From NCBI GenBank assembly GCA_030064795.1, contig JASJEI010000137.1:1-11676 (forward strand): a stretch of 11,676 nucleotides of DNA. The letters are read 5' to 3'. The DNA is from Pleurocapsa sp. MO_226.B13 (GTDB lineage Bacteria; Cyanobacteriota; Cyanobacteriia; Cyanobacteriales; Xenococcaceae). The first letter of the stretch is position 1; every line of letters starts with the position of its first letter. Of this stretch, positions 7,343 to 11,676 are shown in pieces. A program made the translations under genes and the position numbers. The notes beneath the pieces were generated by a model that was not told the origin of the DNA, made no database searches, and saw only the letters and a list, made by a program, of their open reading frames with translations.

Positions 7343-7798
7343 TTACAAACACGGGGCAAAAGAATCAAGACGCGATAGTACCTTAAGATCCTCTTCATCT
7401 AGTGTTGCAGGTATACCGCTACGAATTAACTCCGAAAAATCTTCGTTGGGAACCATAATACATAACGCATATAAACGTTGAGTGCCTGTATTTTTTAGAT
7501 AGTGAGTTCCTGTTTTGGGCATCAAAACGCTATCGCCAGTACGCAAGGGTACTTCTTTGCCATCGCACATTGCCATTCCTTCACCTTTGAGAATAAAAAA
7601 CATTTCTACGGCAAAATTATGACGGTGGGCGGGAGTGGCACTACCCACATCAAAAATTTCTACACAGACAGTTAAGGAATTGTTAGCATTGCTAGGATCG
7701 AAAACGATCGCCAGACGGTTCTTGTCTTCAGGACTGATACGATAAACCTGATAATCTTTTGGAGTTTTGATTACGGGAATCATGCAGCGTTCGTTCAT
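7343..7798 (-). CDS. Cupin domain protein
   Basis: The 151-aa single-domain cupin shows motif 1 as HRHNFAVEMFFILKGEG (metal ligands H58, H60 and E65) and motif 2 as GDSVLMPKTGTHYLKNTG (H99), so all four usual metal-binding positions are present. The C-terminal helix region contains PNEDFSELIRSGIP and DEEDLKVLSRL. It is a soluble cytoplasmic protein; the substrate cannot be told from sequence, and small cupins range from dioxygenases to sugar-binding proteins. ATG 7798 is chosen; the frame opens at TTG 7804, and ATG 7783 (MIPVIKTPKDYQ) is a plausible family-like start. No start has a strong ribosome site. It lies upstream of the DUF928 operon on the same strand with a 114-bp gap, and probably has its own promoter. 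Confidence 0.85.
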   Translation of the reverse strand: MNERCMIPVIKTPKDYQVYRISPEDKNRLAIVFDPSNANNSLTVCVEIFDVGSATPAHRHNFAVEMFFILKGEGMAMCDGKEVPLRTGDSVLMPKTGTHYLKNTGTQRLYALCIMVPNEDFSELIRSGIPATLDEEDLKVLSRLDSFAPCL

Positions 7799-7877
7799 CA
7801 CCAAAAATATCTTCTCGATTGTTTTGCTACTTTTGATTGTTACCTAACTACTAAGGATCGCTAATAACTCTTAGCAA

Positions 7878-8021
7878 TTATTTTGCTATTGTGGCTTGAG
7901 TTGCAATTGGACAAGGTATAGGTATACTGCGATATTTTCTAATGCCTACGTCTAAAGCAGAAAGCGCGATCTTAGTAGGAATGCTAAGAGTATAAGTTTG
8001 TCCTAAAAATTGTAGTTGCAT
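7878..8021 (-). CDS. 47-aa small protein, resembles short DUF4278-type proteins
   Basis: The ATG at 8021-8019 is preceded by AAAGGA with 10 bases spacing, a good ribosome site. The product starts MQLQFLGQTYTLSIP and later reads IRKYRSIPIP. Short cyanobacterial proteins of the DUF4278 group also begin with an M-x-L-x-F/Y-x-G-x-x-Y segment and carry a KYRG-like motif, so it may be a member or a fragment of one. The similarity is by eye and the Gly of KYRG is replaced by Ser. It ends at TAA 7880-7878 inside a 6-bp inverted repeat (TAGCAA/TTGCTA, 7872-7888). It is on the same strand as the cupin gene, about 80 bp upstream. Function unknown. Confidence 0.5.
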   Translation of the reverse strand: MQLQFLGQTYTLSIPTKIALSALDVGIRKYRSIPIPCPIATQATIAK

Positions 8022-8431
8022 GGTTAGATTTTCCTTTGGCTTTTGTTTTCTATGGTCTTATAGTAAAAATTTGAACGGCTAAAAACATCTGAAAAACGTC
8101 TCTAATCATTCCTCAACCAAAGCAATAACTATCCTGACACTTTCGCTGACTGCTAAGTATATATCTCTATAACTAAAGTCTTAATAATATTATTCGTAGG
8201 GGCGGTTCGCGATGCGGTTGCGCAAGCCCTAAAGGATTTGCGACACGAAGTTAGTCCTTTAGGGCTTCGCGGCACAAGTCGTTAGACGAGCGCGAGTCCT
8301 TTAGGGCGAACCGCCCTTACCTCATTGGTCTGCCTTGTTATATATAGCAAGCATTAAAGTATTTCAGATTAGTTCTGCCTTCTGCCAGTCTTAATCGCTT
8401 GGTAAGTTTCTAGCATCAGTTAGAGAATCTA
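8022..8431. other. Spacer holding a dispersed repeat, no gene seen
   Basis: This 410-bp stretch contains the 125-bp inverted-repeat element at 8196-8320 and otherwise AT-rich sequence. The left part (8022-8195) should carry the promoter of the 47-aa minus-strand ORF. I see no credible reading frame in the remainder. Confidence 0.5.
8196..8320. repeat. 125-bp palindromic dispersed element (MITE-like)
   Basis: GTAGGGGCGGTTCGC (8196-8210) and GCGAACCGCCCTTAC (8306-8320) pair at 14 of 15 positions. The interior contains three copies of a GCCCTAAAGGA-type segment in both orientations (8226-8236, 8265-8275 region, 8297-8307 region), giving nested hairpins. It is strikingly GC-rich against an AT-rich surround. 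It resembles the GTAGGGGCG-type repeats scattered in cyanobacterial genomes. There is no coding capacity. Confidence 0.75.
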
Positions 8432-9380
8432 GAGAAGCGGTCCAGTAGAAGATATTGACAAAAGAGCCAAAATATCTCTACTGAGTCGTGCCGATTTTTT
8501 TAGCTGTTTTCTGTTCAGATGGAACTTCCATCTGTGCGATGACGTGAAGATTATGGACTACCGCAGTCCGCCGTAAATCAAAGAGATTCTTGCCAGTCCC
8601 CAAATAACGGGCTTGGTTACCCTGCCAGCGACTTATATGAGCTAAACGTGAGTTCCACGCTGACTCGCTCTCGTAACTGAGAACGACCCAATTCTGTTAA
8701 CTGACGTTGGCGTAATTCTTGTAACAAAGATTCATCGGGATGAATAGAAACACTCCGTCCCCGAGAAGAAGTAGTGCATTGGTCTTTTAGAGGACCAACC
8801 TGACAATCACTCTGGGGAAAACGAGCTGTTTTGCCTTCCTCAAAAGGAATAGTCACACCGTGGGACAGCGAATCAGATTCTGAGCCCCATCCAAGACAAA
8901 AGCAGTTCGATCAAATCGCTCACCATTACGCACTCGCCAAGCTTTGCAGAAAATGGTTAAATCATTACTGCGCTGTTTAACCCAATGACAACTGAGATCA
9001 GCACGATCTATATGCAACTCAGTTAAAGTGACTTGTTGAAGAGCTAAGTCTTCGGCGATCGCTTACTCCTGTGTAGGCTTGTAAGATAATAGCTAAGGCT
9101 AATTGTGCAGGAGGGACTGGAGATCATCCTACCGTCGAATTTTTGTAGATTTTCGCTAGTTCTTGTTGAAATTCTTCGTCAAATAAGAGATGGCGATTTT
9201 TTCTTAACCAGATAAATAGCTTCGCAAAGCGAATTTTAGCGATGATTTTGACGGAACTTTCAGATAGTTCAATCGGTGGAGCCCAGTTTTGGGGACGCAT
9301 CTCCATAATCCTCATAACTTAGTGGTGAGATCACCCATAGATTATCATGTTTGTCAACCTATATTAGTGGACCGCTTCTC
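8432..9380 (-). mobile_element. Internally deleted IS1182-like element with both terminal repeats
   Basis: Terminal inverted repeats face each other: 8428-8462 and 9350-9384 match at 17 consecutive bases (TCTAGAGAAGCGGTCCA) and again at TTGACAAA. Taking GAGAAGCGGTCCA as the true end gives a 949-bp element with TA on each outer side as a possible 2-bp target duplication. GAGAATCTAG also occurs at 8423-8432 and 9390-9399. A full IS1182-type element needs a transposase gene of about 1.3-1.5 kb, so roughly half is missing. Both ends are present, so the element could in principle be moved by a transposase supplied elsewhere. Confidence 0.75.
8478..9300 (-). pseudogene. Broken IS1182-like transposase
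   Basis: Pieces of one transposase lie in order on the minus strand but in different frames. The N-terminus starts at ATG 9300 (MRPQNWAPPIELSESSVKI, then LFDEEFQQELAKIYK). Next is PPAQLALAIILQAYTGVSD, out of frame at about 9060-9120. Then comes EDLALQQVTLTELHIDRA and KAWRVRNGERFDRTAFVLDG. A piece at 8617-8856 contains CTTSSRGRSVSIHPDESLL and LRERVSVE. The C-terminus, HISRWQGNQARYLGTGKNLFDLRR, ends at TAG 8480-8478. About half of the usual protein is missing between GVSD and EDLALQ, and at least three frameshifts separate the rest. The deletion join coincides with GCGATCGC at 9055-9062. It cannot make active transposase. Confidence 0.8.
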
Positions 9381-9500
9381 TAGAAGATCGAGAATCTAGT
9401 CGCTCGTTTTAATTTCTATCAAATGAATGATGTTTGCTGGTTCAATTTCTAGCAAAATTAGAAATCGGAAATTCAAGCTACCAATTTTAGAGGATAGATA

Positions 9501-9641
9501 ATGAAAAATATTAAGTGGAACAAGATTATCGGCTTGGGATTGTGTGTTTTTGCTTTATCTGTTACTTCCGCAACCTTGACTGGCTGTGAGGCGGGAGAAC
9601 AAGAAATAGAGCAAGAGGAAGAACTGGAAGAAGAAGAATAG
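9501..9641 (+). CDS. 46-aa acidic small lipoprotein
   Basis: ATG 9501 follows AGAGGA with 8 bases spacing. The product has a basic N-terminus (MKNIKWNK), a hydrophobic core (IIGLGLCVFALSVTSA) and a lipobox LTGC with Cys29, so it should be processed by signal peptidase II and lipid-anchored. The predicted mature part is only 18 residues, with 11 Glu and no Lys or Arg, ending EEELEEEE. I do not recognise a named family, although very short Glu-rich lipoproteins with an LxGCE site do occur in cyanobacteria. A strong terminator follows at 9711-9734, so it is probably a monocistronic unit. Its promoter would lie between 9381 and 9500, next to the IS1182 end. Confidence 0.7.
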   Translation: MKNIKWNKIIGLGLCVFALSVTSATLTGCEAGEQEIEQEEELEEEE

Positions 9642-9710
9642 AGCGATCGGAATTCAAGGCTAGTCCAGAGCCAATTATTTCTTTATTTATAATCAATTTA
9701 AAAAAATTAG

Positions 9711-9734
9711 AGCGCAGCTAAGACTGCGCTTTTT
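9711..9734 (+). terminator. Rho-independent terminator after the small lipoprotein gene
   Basis: AGCGCAG (9711-9717), a 6-base loop, then CTGCGCT (9724-9730) form a perfect GC-rich 7-bp stem followed by TTTT. The stem is preceded by a run of seven A residues, so it can also work on the minus strand. Confidence 0.85.
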
Positions 9735-9947
9735 AAATGCTTGCTTTAGTTAACCAGTTTTTTGATAGATGATTATCTAACTTTTGCTTTGAGTTTATTC
9801 AATAGTATTGTAACTGTAGTAAAATTCTTTGTAGTAAGCTAGGAATATTTTCGATCTTGTAGTTATCTTTCATTTGAGATTAGTTGGCAATTTAATTTGA
9901 TAATATTATCGCTATAGATAAAAAAATTTAAGATTGAAGGTTTAAAT

Positions 9948-10151
9948 ATGAAAAATAAAACTCCTAATGATGCCAACTACGATCGCGCCATAACTTCTGC
10001 TGAAACCGAAGCCAGAATGGAAAGAGAAGGCGAAAATTTTAAGGAAACACCAGACCAAAAACAAGATATTGATACGACTTCTGGCTATACAACAGACCGC
10101 GAAGGTTTAGCTAATAATTATGCGATCGAACCTGAAATGTATGCAGGGTAA
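9948..10151 (+). CDS. Small hypothetical protein truncated by an ISAs1 insertion
   Basis: The ATG at 9948 follows GAAGG with 7 bases spacing. The 67-aa product is hydrophilic and lacks membrane segments: MKNKTPNDANYDRAITSAE, EARMEREGENFKE, TTDREGLANNYAIEPEMY. It looks like a short cyanobacterial protein family of unknown function in which a TDREGL-x-NNYA-x-EPEMY block is followed by further acidic sequence. That assignment is from memory and not certain. The last native codon is Tyr65. The final Ala and Gly codons and the TAA stop are made by the left end of the ISAs1 element starting at 10144. The native C-terminus should continue beyond 11674, outside the window. Confidence 0.7.
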   Translation: MKNKTPNDANYDRAITSAETEARMEREGENFKETPDQKQDIDTTSGYTTDREGLANNYAIEPEMYAG

Positions 10152-10495
10152 GCTCATCTAATTTGGTAGAAAATGTACTTGATAAAAGTCCCCTTGTATA
10201 ATCTTTTTCTTTAGAAGATAAGATGGTTGAGGTATATAATGAAGTCTTAATCTTAACTACGGTAAATTGAGACTATTAGGGGAAAGAATTGATGGCATTG
10301 GGCTTTGCACCTGTAACAGCTAAACAAGCAAAACTACCAGATAAAACCACAAAATTAACCCCAATTGCCGAAATACAAGGGAATTTATCTAACTACTTTT
10401 CTGAGATTAAAGATCCTAGAGTGACTAGAACAAAAAAACACTTGTTAACAGATATTTTAGTGATTGCCATACTTGCCGTAATTGCCGGAGCAGAA

Positions 10496-10518
10496 AGGCG
10501 CATAGTTCGCCGCATCTA
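10496..10518. repeat. Short GC-rich insertion in the ISAs1 transposase (about 23 bp)
   Basis: AGGCGCATAGTTCGCCGCAT occupies most of this interval, between codons for IAGAE and GWED, which are adjacent in the transposase family. GGCG and CGCC form a small hairpin. The insertion shifts the frame and brings in a stop at 10517-10519. Its size is like the small dispersed repeats known from Nostoc. Confidence 0.55.
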
Positions 10519-11087
10519 GGCTGGGAAGATCTCGAAAATTACGGTATTGCTAAGCAAGAATGGTTGTCAGAATTTTTAGAATTACCTTACGGAATCTAAG
10601 CGCGATGATACTTTTCGTCGCGTCTTTGAAAGGATCGAGCCTCAAGTTCTCGAAAGTAGTTTTACCAAATGGGTACAAGAACTAATTCCTTCTTTAGACA
10701 AACAGATTCTCCCAATTGATGGTAAATGTTTGAGAGGCTCTTATGACCGCGAAGGGGGATTAAAAGCTTTACATTTAGTAACAGCTTGGGTCGCACAACA
10801 AAATCTAACACGCTTGACAAATCAAAGTAGAAGACCATAAAACATGAAATTACCGCTATTCCAGCCCTATTAGAGTTAATTGATGTTACCGGAGCGATCG
10901 TGACCAAGCAATGCGATGGGAATGCAAACTGAAATAGTTCGCTTGATTCGTGCCAAAAAAGCAGATTATGTTTTGGCACTTAAAAGTAATCATCCAAACC
11001 TTCACACTCAGGTAAAAAATTGGTTCTCCCAAGCGATCGCCAATAACGCGCGAAGGGATTACAATCTCTTATGACCGTAGAGTTGAA

Positions 11088-11136
11088 AAAGCGCACCGCC
11101 TGCGCTGAGGTTTCCGAGCGCGTAAAGACGGAGCAA
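11088..11136. repeat. GC-rich insertion in the ISAs1 transposase (about 49 bp)
   Basis: This lies between codons for RRVE and EGHHRTEKR, which should be adjacent. It is GC-rich in an AT-rich gene and contains the stem GCGCT/AGCGC (around 11103-11122) enclosing GAGGTTTCC. A 49-base length shifts the frame. Exact borders are uncertain by a few bases because A and G runs repeat at both edges. Confidence 0.5.
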
Positions 11137-11398
11137 GAAGGACATCATCGCACAGAGAAAAGAATAGTTCGAGCTGTATCTCTGTCAGAGTTTGGTGGTC
11201 TCTACAAACAAGAACAATGGTCAGGTCTTCAAAGTATTGTGATGGTCGAACGAACCCGCCATCTGTGGAATAAAGTTACCCATGAAGTCCAGTTTTATCT
11301 GTCTTCTTTGCCGTGCCTTCGCTCATATCCTCGGCAATGCAATTCGCACCCATTGGGGAATTGAAAACCAAGTCCATTGGACGAAAGGACGTAACTTT

Positions 11399-11468
11399 GC
11401 GGTGCCCCCATTCGGGGATAAACGACCCCGCGGAGGAAACCTCCGCATGGGAACGCGCACCAAGAGAT
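11399..11468. repeat. Nested-hairpin GC-rich insertion in the ISAs1 transposase (about 70 bp)
   Basis: The insertion lies where the conserved transposase stretch around the NED motif should be continuous. Three nested pairings are visible: outer GGTGC (11401-11405) with GCACC (11457-11461), CCCC with GGGG (11406-11417), and GCGGAGG with CCTCCGC (11430-11446, loop AAA). This is much more ordered than the surrounding DNA and resembles a structured mobile repeat. Confidence 0.65.
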
Positions 11469-11676
11469 AATGAGGATCGTTGTCGCATTCGTTCGTGCCA
11501 CTCCCCTCGTAACTTCGCTCTCCTTAGACGCATGGCATTAAATGCCCTAAATCTAGAGAAAACTATTAAACGTAGTTTACGCCAGAAAATGAAGCGGGCT
11601 GCTATGAATAATGAATATATGATGACTGTTCTACAATCCTTTTGTCAATAGGGTTTGAGATGCTCTTACCCTGGAA

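Larger units (their letters stand above)
10292..11651 (+). pseudogene. ISAs1-family transposase, broken by frameshifts and short GC-rich insertions
   Basis: The start is ATG 10292 after GGGGAAAG. Recognisable ISAs1 (H-repeat-associated) blocks lie in order but change frame several times: FSEIKDPRVTRTKKHLLTD to IAGAE (ends 10495), GWEDLENYGIAKQEWLSEFL (from 10519), DTFRRVFERIEP to LPIDGKCLRGSYDREGG (10607 on), EITAIPALLELIDVTGAIV, GMQTEIVRLIRAKKADYVLA, EGITISYDRRVE, RTEKRIVRAVSLSEFGGLY (from 11146), AHILGNAIRTHWGIENQVHW (from 11321), and EDRCRIRSCHSPRNFALLRR to SFCQ (11472-11651). Judged against family order, extra sequence of about 23, 49 and 70 bases sits at 10496-10518, 11088-11136 and 11399-11468. 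There are smaller changes near 10597, 10810, 10905, 11048 and 11315. It cannot make an intact transposase without frame correction. Confidence 0.88.
10144..11673 (+). mobile_element. Complete ISAs1-family insertion sequence
   Basis: The left end CAGGGTAAGCTCATCT and the right end, read in reverse complement as CAGGGTAAGAGCATCT, are matching terminal inverted repeats. They bound 1530 bp that contain one broken transposase gene. The ten bases left of the element are GAAATGTATG (10134-10143), and the three bases after it at the window edge are GAA. This fits the 8-10-bp target duplication expected for ISAs1, but only three bases can be checked. The insertion interrupts the small gene at 9948. 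Confidence 0.85.

Noticed and set aside
101..7804. A complete new defence or signalling island made of kinase, AAA and cupin genes
   Set aside because: The kinase and PLP genes are rearranged and no nuclease, helicase or reverse transcriptase is present; the gene set is better explained by ordinary cyanobacterial signalling genes plus decay.
8196..8320. CRISPR-like repeat cluster
   Set aside because: The repeated segments are inverted and unevenly spaced within one palindromic element; there are no regular spacers and no cas genes.
10071..10151. A possible antitoxin role for the small gene at 9948
   Set aside because: The protein has no DNA-binding or toxin-binding motif and no toxin partner lies beside it; its end is simply cut by the IS.
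10662..10979. 105-aa minus-strand ORF
   Set aside because: It is antisense to clear ISAs1 transposase blocks (LPIDGKCLRGSY, KKADYVLA).
11276..11533. Minus-strand ORFs of 85 and 68 aa near the right edge
   Set aside because: Both are antisense to the transposase C-terminus and the 70-bp hairpin insertion; their apparent coding comes from GC-rich repeat sequence.

Overview
The window is almost certainly cyanobacterial chromosome. The HIP1 octamer GCGATCGC recurs inside genes and spacers, base composition is AT-leaning, and the families seen are typical of large cyanobacterial genomes: a FGE-domain Ser/Thr kinase, an AAA-like/CHASE2 protein, DUF928, ISAs1, IS1182 and IS1634 transposons, and palindromic dispersed repeats. 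Genus cannot be fixed from this sequence.

Layout, left to right. Bases 1-119 are the right end of an ISAs1-type insertion sequence. It abuts a Ser/Thr kinase gene (101-1876) whose native start is gone and whose FGE-like domain is cut off and fused in frame to the last part of a second kinase domain. Next come a truncated IS1634-type transposase (1974-2357), about 530 bp without a gene, and a short ORF (2894-3256) that joins the two ends of a PLP-dependent alpha-oxoamine-synthase-like protein with the middle missing. The best preserved part follows: an AAA-like + CHASE2 membrane protein (3346-6075, +) convergent with a two-gene minus-strand operon, a 110-aa membrane protein and a secreted DUF928 protein (7228-6103). 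The two 3' ends meet inside a 75-bp palindromic repeat. A cupin gene (7798-7343, -) and a 47-aa small ORF (8021-7878, -) follow.

From 8196 the region is mobile: a 125-bp inverted-repeat element, an internally deleted IS1182-like element (8432-9380), a 46-aa acidic lipoprotein with a strong terminator (9501-9734), and a small conserved-looking gene (9948-10151) cut by a complete ISAs1 copy (10144-11673). That copy's transposase is broken by several frameshifts and short GC-rich, hairpin-forming insertions.

Functionally, the kinase, AAA-CHASE2 protein and DUF928 operon look like pieces of an envelope-sensing or signalling neighbourhood. The dominant theme is genome remodelling: IS ends supply start and stop codons, internal deletions leave fused remnants (in frame in at least two cases), and small palindromic repeats sit at gene ends. 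I found no convincing new defence system or enzymatic pathway. The strongest candidates for novelty are the gene chimeras, the repeat-littered transposase, and the two small ORFs at 7878-8021 and 9501-9641.
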